Notes: generated by a model from the letters alone, not told the origin. A DNA stretch of 64,000 nt from Cyclobacterium amurskyense (GCF_001050135.1 NZ_CP012040.1:2949001-3013000); one strand, 5' to 3'. Positions 17,454 through 26,592 are shown, counted from the stretch's first letter. Program-made: numbers and translations.

Positions 17454-18808
17454 CTACTTCCGCTGCTGCTACCTCCTGTACTTCTTGAAGAGCTACCTGA
17501 ACTCCTTGGAGCGCTATAGCTAGATGAAGACCTGGAAGGTGCAGAATACGTGCTACTTCTACTTGGTGTAGTAGAGCGTTGATATGATGGTGTAGTTGTT
17601 CTTGTGCTCCTGGATCTATTGTAAGATGGAGAAGAACTTCTACTATTTGAGCTAGGTGCTGAATATTGCGACCTGCTGTTGCTTGATGAATTGTAATTTC
17701 TGGACCTGCTATTTGAAGGTGCAGAAGATCTGTAAGTTCTACTACTATTAGTTGTTCCGTAACTGCTTCTTGTAGAAGTGTTTCCAGACCTGTTCATTAC
17801 TGGAGAATTAATGTTTCTCCTTGAAGGCGCAGCAGAGGCTGAATTATAGAAGTCATTTTGTGATCTGCTGAATGAATTGCTTGTGGCAGATGACCTGTTT
17901 CTGGATACTGCACTAGAGTTGTTAGATAAAGCATCTCTTCTTGCACTTGCTCTAGAGGAAGTTGGACTTGCAATACTTCTGCTTCTGCTGGAAGTATTCG
18001 CATTGGCCAATGAAGAAGATCTGTAAGGTCTTGCTCCTTGAACAACCTGACGCCTATTGGCTTCATTTCCGCCAGGCATCACTATTACAGTAGTAGGGTA
18101 ACCAAATCCACCGCCATATAAACCGCCGAACCCTGGTCTGTAACCGTATCCATAATTCATGAATGGATCATACATTCCGAATCCGCGTCTGAAATAAGGG
18201 TTTCCAAAACCGAATCCCATCCCAAGAGACAAGTTAAAACCTGGTCGGAATCCAAATCCTGGGTTGAAACCAAATCCTGAATAGAATGGATCATAAAATC
18301 CCATGCTTCCAAATCCTGAACCAAAGTATGGATTGTACATGCTACCCATCATGGGTGACATACCAAATCCCATCATTGGACTCATAAAGAAGTTGTTGTT
18401 GGTAACTGATCCACTTCCATTTGCGCCAGTATAATTGTCATAGGCGTTAATGTTAGGATCTCCAGTTCCAAGATCTGTTCCGGTCTGAGAGTCATCGAAG
18501 TATACCGTAGCTTCTTCAGCAGCAGGTGCAGCTGAACTTTGGTATTTGGCGATGTATTCAGGATTTACATTTTTTGCAGAAAAATTTTCTACATCTCCGT
18601 CAATATCGCGGATTTGTTCAATTTCCTTAAAGTTTTCCGGATTATTATTGCTTACAGCATATTCAGTTGCTATTCTAGCATCTGAAGCCATAAAATATAG
18701 GTTGTCGACTTCCCCGCCCATATTGCTGGCTTGGTAGCTGGTGCTACAAGCAGCAAGGCCTAAAATCGCAAAGGCACCCATTGTCCGAATTGGATTGAAA
18801 TTAATCAT
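17441..18808 (-). CDS. Low-complexity lipoprotein: Gly/Phe/Met-rich centre, Ser/Arg-rich tail
   Basis: I do not recognise a function. The start at 18808 gives MINFNPIRTMGAFAILGLAAC, a lipoprotein signal with acceptor Cys, so the protein is probably anchored in the envelope (an ATG 24 bp upstream is possible). Three zones follow: an ordinary acidic part to about residue 120; a Gly/Phe/Met/Tyr/Pro-rich part (MSPMMGFGMSPMMGSMYNPY and many FGxGF units) to about 250; and about 190 residues made almost only of Ser, Arg, Asn, Thr, Tyr and Ala with SRS, SSR and YSAPS units, ending SRRGN. It is probably disordered and strongly basic at the C-terminus. Divergent from proS. Confidence 0.7.
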   Translation of the reverse strand: MINFNPIRTMGAFAILGLAACSTSYQASNMGGEVDNLYFMASDARIATEYAVSNNNPENFKEIEQIRDIDGDVENFSAKNVNPEYIAKYQSSAAPAAEEATVYFDDSQTGTDLGTGDPNINAYDNYTGANGSGSVTNNNFFMSPMMGFGMSPMMGSMYNPYFGSGFGSMGFYDPFYSGFGFNPGFGFRPGFNLSLGMGFGFGNPYFRRGFGMYDPFMNYGYGYRPGFGGLYGGGFGYPTTVIVMPGGNEANRRQVVQGARPYRSSSLANANTSSRSRSIASPTSSRASARRDALSNNSSAVSRNRSSATSNSFSRSQNDFYNSASAAPSRRNINSPVMNRSGNTSTRSSYGTTNSSRTYRSSAPSNSRSRNYNSSSNSRSQYSAPSSNSRSSSPSYNRSRSTRTTTPSYQRSTTPSRSSTYSAPSRSSSSYSAPRSSGSSSRSTGGSSSGSRRGN

Positions 18809-18940
18809 ATAGATATTTAGTTTATTCCTCACTTACTATATACGAGAATATACCAAGAGGGTTATCAATTTTTAATTTATATTTGTCACAAATCAAGAAT
18901 CTAAGATAAAGAGTTTTTTTATTACAACAAAGAAATAATA

Positions 18941-20422
18941 ATGAGTAAAGGATTACCCAAGCGCAGTGAGGATTATTCCCTGTGGTACAATGAATTGGTG
19001 AAAAGAGCTGACTTGGCTGAAAATAGTGCCGTCAGAGGGTGTATGGTGATTAAACCATACGGTTTTAGTATTTGGGAAAAAATGCAAGCTGAGCTAGATC
19101 GGATGTTTAAAAAAACTGGACATAGCAATGCCTATTTCCCTTTGTTCATCCCCAAATCGTTTTTATCCAAAGAAGCAAGCCATGTTGAAGGATTTGCCAA
19201 GGAATGTGCTGTCGTAACTCATTATCGATTAAAGACAGATCCAAATGGAAAAGGAGTTATTGTAGATCCAGAGGCTAAATTGGAAGAAGAGTTGATCGTT
19301 AGGCCTACTTCTGAGACAGTAATATGGAGTACTTATAAAAATTGGATCCAATCCTACAGGGATTTGCCTTTACTTATTAATCAATGGGCCAATGTGGTGC
19401 GTTGGGAAATGCGAACTAGACTATTTCTAAGGACTGCAGAATTTTTATGGCAAGAAGGGCATACGGCCCATGCTACCAAAAAAGAGGCCCAGGAAGAAAC
19501 ATTGCAGATGATGAATGTCTATGCCGATTTTGCTGAGAAATTTATGGCTATGCCGGTAATAAAAGGTGTGAAGACGGAAAGCGAGAAATTTGCTGGAGCT
19601 GAATCTACTTACTGTATAGAAGCGATGATGCAAGATGGAAAAGCCTTACAGGCAGGTACTTCGCATTTCTTAGGGCAAAATTTCGCTAAAGCTTTTGATG
19701 TGAAGTTTGCTACTAAAGAAGGTGGCTTAGAGCATGTTTGGGGAACAAGCTGGGGAGTAAGTACCCGTTTGATGGGCGCCCTGATAATGGCGCACTCTGA
19801 CGATAGAGGTTTGGTTTTACCTCCAAAATTGGCACCTATCCAAGTGGTGATCGTTCCTATATTTAAAAGTGAGGAAGAGCTGGCCGAAATTAGTGTTAAG
19901 GCTTTGGAAATTGTTGATCAGTTGGATGAGCTTGGTATTTCTGCCAAGTTTGACAATAGAGATACCTACAAGCCAGGCTGGAAGTTTGCTGAATATGAGT
20001 TGAAAGGTGTTCCGTTGAGACTTGGAATTGGACCTAGGGACCTCAAAAATAAAACAGTGGAAATGGCAAGAAGGGATGACCTCTCCAAAACCGTTGTTAA
20101 TTTTGAGTCAGAAGATTTAATTGCGAAAATTAAAGAAACGCTGGATGAAATTCAGCAGAGCATATACCAGAAAGCCAAATCCTTTACCGAGGAAAAAACG
20201 ACTTCTGTCGAAACTTGGGAGGAATTTGTAGATGTGTTGAACAATAAAGGTGGTTTTGTTGCTGCCCATTGGGATGGTACTGCCGAAACTGAAGAGAAGA
20301 TCAAAGAAAAAACAAAGGCGACAATTCGTTGCATTCCTTTGGATCAGGTTCAGGAGGAGGGCAAGTGCATACTTACAGGAGCACCTTCCACGGGAAGGGT
20401 GCTTTTCGCTAAGGCTTATTAG
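18941..20422 (+). CDS. proS: Prolyl-tRNA synthetase (archaeal/eukaryotic-like short form)
   Basis: A class II aminoacyl-tRNA synthetase of 493 residues charging tRNA-Pro. Class motifs include the motif 2 region VRWEMRTRLFLRTAEFLWQEG and motif 3 GTSWGVSTRLMGALIMAHSDDRG. It lacks the large editing insertion of the E. coli type and has the C-terminal extension ending in KAY-type residues of the eukaryote/archaea-like form common in Bacteroidota. The C-terminal zinc domain retains only some cysteines (RCIPL, GKCIL). A TATATTTG sequence at 18878-18885 fits the Bacteroidota -7 box, 55 bp before the ATG, but a good -33 box is not seen. A terminator follows. Confidence 0.95.
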   Translation: MSKGLPKRSEDYSLWYNELVKRADLAENSAVRGCMVIKPYGFSIWEKMQAELDRMFKKTGHSNAYFPLFIPKSFLSKEASHVEGFAKECAVVTHYRLKTDPNGKGVIVDPEAKLEEELIVRPTSETVIWSTYKNWIQSYRDLPLLINQWANVVRWEMRTRLFLRTAEFLWQEGHTAHATKKEAQEETLQMMNVYADFAEKFMAMPVIKGVKTESEKFAGAESTYCIEAMMQDGKALQAGTSHFLGQNFAKAFDVKFATKEGGLEHVWGTSWGVSTRLMGALIMAHSDDRGLVLPPKLAPIQVVIVPIFKSEEELAEISVKALEIVDQLDELGISAKFDNRDTYKPGWKFAEYELKGVPLRLGIGPRDLKNKTVEMARRDDLSKTVVNFESEDLIAKIKETLDEIQQSIYQKAKSFTEEKTTSVETWEEFVDVLNNKGGFVAAHWDGTAETEEKIKEKTKATIRCIPLDQVQEEGKCILTGAPSTGRVLFAKAY

Positions 20423-20487
20423 ATTTAAAAAGTATTGGAAGCAAAAGCTAAACTTTTAGCTTAGCTAATAGTAGAACAGGATTTTGG

Positions 20488-20520
20488 AAAAGTGTTGCTG
20501 GATTGATCAACACTTTTTTT
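20488..20520 (+). terminator. proS: Rho-independent terminator after proS
   Basis: AAAAGTGTTG (20488-20497) pairs with CAACACTTTT (20508-20517) and runs into further T residues. It sits 66 bp past the proS stop. Confidence 0.85.
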
Positions 20521-20584
20521 CAAAATGCTGTTTTTTTTAACTCTTTTTTACAAAGGACTTTGACTTTGAACCGGATTTACCATT

Positions 20585-20804
20585 TTTAAACCCGAAATAT
20601 GCAATAGACAATCTATTACGTGCTGAAATCGCTTTAAAATCAGGCACTTTGTTGCTGTTTTCAATTTCACCATAGCGGTGCTATGTTAAAATCTCCAAAC
20701 AGCCTGATTTTCTTGCGATTGCAACACTTCCCGTAAACACGGGACAGGCTTCACCCCTGACTATTGTCAGGACGGAGAAATCCTATTACATAATCCGGGT
20801 TAAA
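20585..20804. repeat. Composite palindromic repeat element with internal hairpin-rich insert
   Basis: The outer arms, TTTAAACCCGAAATATGCAA... (20585-20608) and CTATTACATAATCCGGGTTAAA (20783-20804), are the two halves of the ~50-bp palindrome that stands uninterrupted at 50270-50320. Here 163 bp (20620-20782) separate them, flanked by the 7-bp direct repeat CTATTAC (20613-20619 and 20783-20789). The insert folds: AATCGC...AAAATCAGGC (20627-20645) against GCCTGATTTT...GCGATT (20702-20720), and inside or beside it three small hairpins at 20671-20685 (CATAGC/GCTATG), 20729-20744 (TCCCGT/ACGGGA) and 20756-20771 (CCTGAC/GTCAGG). It looks like a small non-autonomous or structured-RNA element; it encodes no protein. 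Confidence 0.75.
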
Positions 20805-20808
20805 AAAT

Positions 20809-20846
20809 ATAGAAAGCCAAATGATTCATTTCATTTGGCTTTCTAT
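20809..20846. repeat. Perfect 16-bp inverted repeat before nfeD
   Basis: ATAGAAAGCCAAATGA (20809-20824) and TCATTTGGCTTTCTAT (20831-20846) are exact complements around the 6-nt loop TTCATT. The minus-strand reading is followed by ATTTTTT and could terminate transcription in that direction; in the plus direction the hairpin would lie in the region just upstream of, or in the leader of, nfeD. Confidence 0.7.
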
Positions 20847-20893
20847 TGTTCCGAAATCTTGTAATTTTACAGCAAGCTTCCCTTTTATTTAAA

Positions 20894-21379
20894 ATGGAAG
20901 ACTTAAAAATGAAATTCATGGACTGGTTAATATTAATAAGTTTGATTGTTTTTGGTGCACTTTTGGTAATGCTGGAAGTTATTTTTGTACCGGGAACGAC
21001 CGTAGTAGGTATATTGGGACTTGTCTTTACAGCTCTAGGGATTTATCATGCTTTCATTCACTTCTCCCCAGTTGTAGGGTATGGAGCCTTAGCTGCTTCT
21101 GGTTTTATAAATCTGGGAATGATCGTTTATGGTTTTAAGTCTGGGGTGTGGGATCGTTTCGCGCTCAAAGATACCTCTTCTGGAGGAGCGTATGACGATC
21201 GTCTGCTAGGGCTTGAAGTTGGTCAGGTAGGTGAAACACTTTCTGATTGTAAGCCTTACGGAAAAATTATTATTGAAGATAAAATTTATGAGGCCAAATC
21301 TCAGGGAGGGTTTATTCCTGCAAAAACAAGCATTACTATTTCAAAAATTGAAAACAATAAAATCATCATAAAACCTTAA
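20894..21379 (+). CDS. nfeD: NfeD family membrane protein
   Basis: About 161 residues with three to four hydrophobic helices (roughly residues 8-30, 30-48 and 54-78) and a C-terminal OB-fold domain (GLEVGQVGETLSDCKPYGKI to the end), the short form of NfeD. Such proteins partner flotillin-like or stomatin-like proteins in membrane microdomains. The neighbour floA 3 bp downstream confirms the pairing. The start MEDLKMKFMDW at 20894 is chosen; an ATG at 20909 (MKFMDW) is also plausible, and an upstream ATG-equivalent extension is poorly supported. Confidence 0.85.
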   Translation: MEDLKMKFMDWLILISLIVFGALLVMLEVIFVPGTTVVGILGLVFTALGIYHAFIHFSPVVGYGALAASGFINLGMIVYGFKSGVWDRFALKDTSSGGAYDDRLLGLEVGQVGETLSDCKPYGKIIIEDKIYEAKSQGGFIPAKTSITISKIENNKIIIKP

Positions 21380-21382
21380 ATT

Positions 21383-22396
21383 ATGGATATTTCTAATTCG
21401 GTATTGGTATTGGTCGCTGCCTTTGGCGGTCTTATTATATTATTTGTCTTCCTCTATTTTGTACCCGTAAATCTCTGGATTACTGCCATTTTCTCCAATG
21501 TAAAGGTTGGGCTTTTGGAATTGGTGGGTATGCGAATCAGAAAAGTGCCTCCTGGGGTGATTGTCAATTCGCTAATTACGGCAACCAAAGCTGGGCTTAA
21601 TCTTACTACCAATGATCTGGAAACGCACTTTTTAGCTGGAGGTAATGTGCCAAATGTTATTAGGGCTTTGATTTCAGCAGACAAGGCAAATATCTCTCTT
21701 TCTTTTAAACAAGCTACAGCCATAGACCTAGCAGGAAGAGATGTATTTGAGGCGGTTCAGATTTCAGTAAACCCTAAAGTGATCAATACTCCCAATGTAG
21801 CAGCAGTAGCAGCAGATGGTATTCAGCTTATTGCCAAAGCAAGAGTGACTGTAAGAGCCAATATCGCTCAATTGGTTGGTGGAGCTGGTGAAGAAACGAT
21901 TTTGGCTAGAGTAGGCGAAGGGATTGTTACTTCTATAGGTTCTGCGAAGAACCATAAAAGTGTGTTGGAAAACCCTGATAAAATCTCAAAACTTGTATTG
22001 GAAAGAGGGCTTGATTCAGGTACTGCATTTGAAATATTATCCATAGACATTGCAGATATCGATGTTGGATCAAATATTGGAGCAAAACTTCAGATTGATC
22101 AGGCTACTGCTGATTTGAAAGTAGCGGAAGCCAGGGCCGAAGAAAGAAGGGCAATGGCGGTTGCCCTAGAGCAGGAAATGAAAGCTAAAAATGTTGAGAT
22201 GAAAGCGAAGGTAACCGAAGCTGAGTCTGAGGTTCCTAAAGCCATTGCAGAAGCATTTAGGTCCGGTAACTTGGGCATAATGGATTATTACAAAATGGAA
22301 AATGTAAAATCTGATACCAGTATGCGGGATTCAATAGCAAAATCTGATGAAAATAAATCCTCAGACAGGTCTAGAGGAAACGATAAAAATAAATAA
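21383..22396 (+). CDS. floA: Flotillin-like protein FloA (UPF0365)
   Basis: A 337-residue membrane-microdomain scaffold. One N-terminal hydrophobic hairpin (about residues 5-30 and 33-45) is followed by the SPFH-like region, VPPGVIVNSLITATKAGL, and a long Ala/Glu/Lys coiled coil (QIDQATADLKVAEARAEERR... to about residue 290). The last 25 residues are polar and charged (ending SDRSRGNDKNK). FloA organises lipid rafts and membrane fluidity. Three bp separate it from nfeD, so the two form an operon, closed by a shared hairpin terminator. Confidence 0.93.
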   Translation: MDISNSVLVLVAAFGGLIILFVFLYFVPVNLWITAIFSNVKVGLLELVGMRIRKVPPGVIVNSLITATKAGLNLTTNDLETHFLAGGNVPNVIRALISADKANISLSFKQATAIDLAGRDVFEAVQISVNPKVINTPNVAAVAADGIQLIAKARVTVRANIAQLVGGAGEETILARVGEGIVTSIGSAKNHKSVLENPDKISKLVLERGLDSGTAFEILSIDIADIDVGSNIGAKLQIDQATADLKVAEARAEERRAMAVALEQEMKAKNVEMKAKVTEAESEVPKAIAEAFRSGNLGIMDYYKMENVKSDTSMRDSIAKSDENKSSDRSRGNDKNK

Positions 22397-22397
22397 T

Positions 22398-22427
22398 AAA
22401 AAAAGGGGCTTTATGCCCCTTTTTTTT
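22398..22427. terminator. Bidirectional terminator between floA and the WG-repeat gene
   Basis: AAAAAAAGGGGC (22398-22409) pairs with GCCCCTTTTTTT (22415-22426) around TTTAT. It has a T run in both directions and serves both convergent genes. The stop codon of the minus-strand gene (22411-22413) lies in the loop. Confidence 0.88.
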
Positions 22428-23994
22428 CTTTCCTTCTTTTTTTCAATTCTTTTTTACTCAATATTTCAGGCACTTCCTCTGCCTTGCTTTTTGCTAAAAT
22501 TTTAGCATTCTTATTGTCAAATAGAATGGCGTTATAGTAAAGGGGAAGTTCGAAATCCCCATTTTCTTTTATCACCCCGTATTTGTCACCTTTCCTGATT
22601 AAGATCTTATCCTTAGCCTCTCTTCTGATTTCCTCAAATACTGGTTGGCTAATGATAGTACCATCTGGCTTGGCTAGTCCAAACAAGCCATTGTCTTCTA
22701 AAAGGTAATATTCATCCATCATTCTGCTAATTCTTTTACAAGGGCTTTCGAGCAAAGACTTCCCACTTTTATTGATCAGGTCGTACTTGCCGTCGATTTG
22801 AACGATAGCCAGGCCGTTTTTAAAGGGCCCTACAGCGCTGTATTGATAAGGGATGACCAAATCCTGCTGATGGTTGATATAACCCCATTTGGTGCCGGTT
22901 TTCACACTTGCCATGCCCTCTGAGAATACTTTTACCTGATCAAATTCAGGACTTACTATGGTGTCACCAAAGGCATTGATAAAGCCGAAGCCATTTCCAA
23001 TTTTGGCGCCATAAGCACCTTCGTTACCGGGCAGAATTCCTGTGGCAGTTTTTGTTGGCTTAACTTCCCAGTCACCTTCTTTATTTAACAAGCCCGTGGT
23101 CCCGTCTCTAAAGTGAACATTAAAATAGTTTCCTGATCTTCTGACGGAATCCATTCCGACAATATCCAGCAGGATACCGTCATTTTTCATTATCCTACGC
23201 AATTTTCCATGGATGTATTCTACCATTACATCATGTTCAATGCTAATCCTGTGGAAGCTATTGTACCTGATGTCAGCCGTAGTGGATAGGGCGTTGATCA
23301 AAAGGTATTCATTGCTGTTTTTAGCATAAAAATAATTGTCTTCCAAATGGCTTATTTCATCAATAACAGGCTTTAGAATATAATCTCCTTCCATATTGAT
23401 TAATCCCAAGCCAGAGGCCTCCCTAGCAACAATTACATCATCAGTAGGGTCTGTAAGTGAAATAAAACGGTGTTCTGGAGTTTGTGAAAGGGGTAAAGAG
23501 AAGCTTCCATCGCTATTTTGAGCGATCACCTGACCATTTCTGGCTATTCTGGCCGAAACATAACTACCTATAGGAGTAGTCTCCCTTTTGCCTCTGTCGT
23601 AAACAAAGTATTCATCGCCTAGTCTTGCAAGTAATCGGGTATAATAAGAATCAATTTCATCATAAATAGCAGGTAGCACCTGCTCCCCATATTCATGGAT
23701 CGCCCCAAATTTATCCTTGTTTTGGATGATTATCCAAGGCTCAAGAAATTGATAAAGGGAAGCATCCTCTATTACTGTGAACGGTTCATATTTTGCATCT
23801 AAAAAAGAAAGATCATTGTCCCAAACATTGATCCTTAGGTTATTTCCTAATAAGAAAATTTCTCCCTTAGAAAGCTTTTTTTCCAAGTGGAAGTCGTTGT
23901 CAAATACTTCCCAGGTTTGAGTTGAACCTATCCTTGCAAACAGTACGGTTAATAGCAAGGTTATAAAAAATCTGTATAGGTATAATTTATGCAT
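22411..23994 (-). CDS. WG-repeat-containing secreted protein
   Basis: 527 residues with a signal peptide (cleavage after about ARIGSTQ). The rest is built of WG-type beta repeats: KFGAIHEYGEQVLPAIYDEI, GFGFINAFGDTIVSPEFDQV, KWGYINHQQDLVIPYQYSAV, KYDLINKSGKSLL, LFGLAKPDGTIISQPVFEEI and KYGVIKENGDFELPLYYNAI, the last five nearly contiguous in the C-terminal half. The tail is strongly basic (KKELKKRRKEKKGA). WG repeats probably mediate protein or ligand contact; no biochemical role is known. Convergent with floA through a shared terminator. Confidence 0.82.
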   Translation of the reverse strand: MHKLYLYRFFITLLLTVLFARIGSTQTWEVFDNDFHLEKKLSKGEIFLLGNNLRINVWDNDLSFLDAKYEPFTVIEDASLYQFLEPWIIIQNKDKFGAIHEYGEQVLPAIYDEIDSYYTRLLARLGDEYFVYDRGKRETTPIGSYVSARIARNGQVIAQNSDGSFSLPLSQTPEHRFISLTDPTDDVIVAREASGLGLINMEGDYILKPVIDEISHLEDNYFYAKNSNEYLLINALSTTADIRYNSFHRISIEHDVMVEYIHGKLRRIMKNDGILLDIVGMDSVRRSGNYFNVHFRDGTTGLLNKEGDWEVKPTKTATGILPGNEGAYGAKIGNGFGFINAFGDTIVSPEFDQVKVFSEGMASVKTGTKWGYINHQQDLVIPYQYSAVGPFKNGLAIVQIDGKYDLINKSGKSLLESPCKRISRMMDEYYLLEDNGLFGLAKPDGTIISQPVFEEIRREAKDKILIRKGDKYGVIKENGDFELPLYYNAILFDNKNAKILAKSKAEEVPEILSKKELKKRRKEKKGA

Positions 23995-24111
23995 TTTAGC
24001 GTGTTTTAGGGGTGAAAGTAAAAAAGAAATTACAGCTTTCCCAATAAAACTACAAAGGCAATTTTAACTGCTGAATAAAAAAATATAAGTAGGTCAGTAC
24101 TTGGTTTTTAC

Positions 24112-25389
24112 CTAATGATCTGTTTTTTTGACTTCTTCTTTTTCCAAGTCAAAAAGGTCATTAATGATTCCAATCATTTCTTCAGCTTGATCCCTTTTGC
24201 AAGCAGCTCTTAGTTGAACCACGGGTACTTTAAGAATTTTTTGCATCATGCTTTTGGTCATTTTATCGATAATATCGAACTGTTGACTATCTGCATTCTT
24301 AAGGTATCTCTCCAGCTCTTCTTTACGGATTTGTTCCAAGCTGTTTTTTAGCTTATTGATGGTTGGGGAAACCATCATTTCTTTTTTCCAATCGTAGAAT
24401 TCTTTAATGTTCTCTACGATAATATTCTCCACATGTGGTATAGCTGCTTTCCTTTTGCTTAAGGTTTCGGTCGCCTTGCTTCGGATATTGTCCACATTAT
24501 ACAGCAATACACCTGGAAGGTCTTCCACTGCGGTGTCAATACTTCTTGGTACCGAAAGATCTACCAGTAATTTATAGCTTTTTATATTAAAACTACTTAT
24601 TAACTGTTTGCTTATTAAAGGTTCAGACATTGCGACCGAAGAAATGATCACATCTGCCTCTTTCATTGCTTCAAAGCAATCCTCGAAGGGGATGGCTTCA
24701 AAATTATATTCAGTAGCCAATTCCAAAGCTTTAGAATAGGTTCTGTTGGCAATTTTTATTTTTGCATCACCCAAATAAACCAGGTTTTTAGCAACATCTT
24801 CTCCTATTTCTCCCAGTCCTACCAGAAGTACTCTTGGTTGGTGGGTATTGGAGGTAAGCTCTTCAATTAATTCCACTGCTGCATAGGATACAGAAGCAGC
24901 TCCATCTCTGAATGCCGTCTCTTGTACTACCTTCTTATTGGTGAAGAATATGGTATGCATGAGGCGGTGTAAGAAAGGTCCAGCCATGTCCATGTCCACT
25001 GCAGTCTGATACGCTCGTTTTACCTGATTGGATATTTGCATGTCTCCAATAACCTGAGCTTCCAGACCCATCGCCACTCTAAAAAGATGGGATATGGCTG
25101 TTTTATCATCATGGAAAATGTCAAAATATTCCAAATACGATATGGTATCTACCAGTCCTTTTTCTAGCCCTACAAGTTTTATGATTTCTGTGGAAAGATC
25201 CAGTTCGTGGCTGTAATATATTTCTGTCCTGTTGCAGGTAGAAAGAATCAAGGTATCCGTCAAGCTAAAAAACTCTCTCAATTTTCCCAAAAGAGAACGT
25301 ACCGCTCCTTCGTCCAAAGAAACCAATTCCCGGATTGCTACGGGGGCATTCTTAAATGAGAGACTTAAAGCTTTAAACTTTGACTGCAT
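24112..25389 (-). CDS. hemA: Glutamyl-tRNA reductase
   Basis: A cytosolic enzyme of 425 residues reducing Glu-tRNA to glutamate-1-semialdehyde, the first step of C5 heme biosynthesis. The catalytic cysteine is Cys52 in STCNRTEIY; the substrate region HLFRVAMGLEAQVIGDMQ, the NADPH-binding LLVGLGEIGEDVAKNL and the C-terminal dimerisation helices are present. A TAAATTTG sequence at 25409-25416 (minus strand) fits the -7 box and lies 20 bp before the start. hemN, a later pathway step, is at 41-42 kb. Confidence 0.94.
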   Translation of the reverse strand: MQSKFKALSLSFKNAPVAIRELVSLDEGAVRSLLGKLREFFSLTDTLILSTCNRTEIYYSHELDLSTEIIKLVGLEKGLVDTISYLEYFDIFHDDKTAISHLFRVAMGLEAQVIGDMQISNQVKRAYQTAVDMDMAGPFLHRLMHTIFFTNKKVVQETAFRDGAASVSYAAVELIEELTSNTHQPRVLLVGLGEIGEDVAKNLVYLGDAKIKIANRTYSKALELATEYNFEAIPFEDCFEAMKEADVIISSVAMSEPLISKQLISSFNIKSYKLLVDLSVPRSIDTAVEDLPGVLLYNVDNIRSKATETLSKRKAAIPHVENIIVENIKEFYDWKKEMMVSPTINKLKNSLEQIRKEELERYLKNADSQQFDIIDKMTKSMMQKILKVPVVQLRAACKRDQAEEMIGIINDLFDLEKEEVKKTDH

Positions 25390-25572
25390 GGTGACGAACT
25401 TTCAGCTACAAATTTATTATAGAATTGGGACGAAATGAATTAATTCGGCAAAGGGAGTTTAATTTATAATACTTCTAAATAATTAATGCCGCATTAAATC
25501 CTAATACAATATTGCGAATTTTTGGAATAACATTCCAATATTCTTAATTTATGTAGCCAATAGAGAAAATCT

Positions 25573-26283
25573 ATGATGGAAAATTGGTTCTACATATTAA
25601 AATCGTACTTGGGTTTTACCCGTAGGGAAATGCGGGGTTTCGTTTTTGTAATCCCTATACTTTGCCTGCTATACGCTGGGCCATTTTTTATAGAACGCTA
25701 TCACCACTCTTCTGATCAAGCTACTTATTTGGCTTACATTGCTGAAAACAATGAATTGCTAAGCCAAAAGGTTCCTTCTCGGATAGATTCTAGTCAGAAA
25801 AACCAAAAGCCAAGCCAGGAAACAAAGAGGGAAGAAAAGAAAAGCAGCTCTTCATCATCACTAAAGAAACCTAGCAAGCCAAGTTTCAATAAAATAACTT
25901 TTTCTGAAGCTACTGCCATTGAATTGCAAATGGTACAAGGTGTAGGACCTTTTCTTTCTGCGCGAATTGATGATTACAGAGAAAGTTTAGGCGGTTTTCA
26001 CAGTCCGGAGCAAATTCTGGAAGTTTATGGGGTAGATGCTGAACTCGCCGAGAAAATTTACTCTGTATTTGCTTTTGAATCCCATATAAGCCGTCAATTA
26101 AATATCAATTCAGCAGATTTTAAACAATTGATAAAGCACCCTTATATAGACTATGGGGCCACTAAGGTGATTTTGGCTTATAGGAAACAACATGGGCCAT
26201 ACAAATCAGCAGAAGAGTTGTTGAATATTAAAATTTTCAATGAAGACTGGGTAAATAGAGTTTCCCCTTACCTGACTTTTTGA
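25573..26283 (+). CDS. ComEA-like helix-hairpin-helix membrane protein
   Basis: 236 residues. One transmembrane helix (about residues 21-41, FVFVIPILCLLYAGPFF) is followed by a Ser/Lys-rich linker (about 70-110) and two to three helix-hairpin-helix segments: IELQMVQGVGPFLSARI, LNINSADFKQLIKHPYIDY and the closing SAEELLNIKIF. The arrangement is that of ComEA-like DNA-binding proteins that pull incoming DNA through the envelope in competence, but many Bacteroidota members lack proof of that role. It stands alone, divergent from hemA. Confidence 0.8.
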   Translation: MMENWFYILKSYLGFTRREMRGFVFVIPILCLLYAGPFFIERYHHSSDQATYLAYIAENNELLSQKVPSRIDSSQKNQKPSQETKREEKKSSSSSSLKKPSKPSFNKITFSEATAIELQMVQGVGPFLSARIDDYRESLGGFHSPEQILEVYGVDAELAEKIYSVFAFESHISRQLNINSADFKQLIKHPYIDYGATKVILAYRKQHGPYKSAEELLNIKIFNEDWVNRVSPYLTF

Positions 26284-26592
26284 TTTCAATTAGAAATAGT
26301 GAATTTCTTCGGCTTGCTAAGATCAATTTAGAATAGGCTTCTTCAATGCTGTTTGGGTTATTGCAGAATTAGGGTTTAATTCTCTACAATATTTTGAATG
26401 TTAATTTCATATAATTGAATGGCTCACGGAAGAAAAAAGTCATGTTAAATACTGTTAGGTAGTGGTTTATCGAAGAGGTTGGTCAATTCAGGTGTTGGGC
26501 TAAATACCTTAGGGGCTTAACTATGTTTTCTATTCGGAACTAAATTTTGTAATAAGATTTTGCCGTATGAATATTTGTCGGAAATTTACCCA
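26284..26592. other. Intergenic region, no feature recognised
   Basis: The 309-bp stretch between the ComEA-like gene and the nuclease-domain gene is AT-rich. I see no hairpin terminator, repeat or credible small gene in it. Confidence 0.5.

Larger units (their letters stand above)
20423..20893. other. Intergenic region between proS and nfeD with repeat element
   Basis: The 470-bp gap contains, in order, the proS terminator (20488-20520), a composite palindromic repeat element (20585-20804) and a separate 16-bp-stem hairpin (20809-20846) directly before nfeD. No coding frame is credible in it. Confidence 0.8.
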
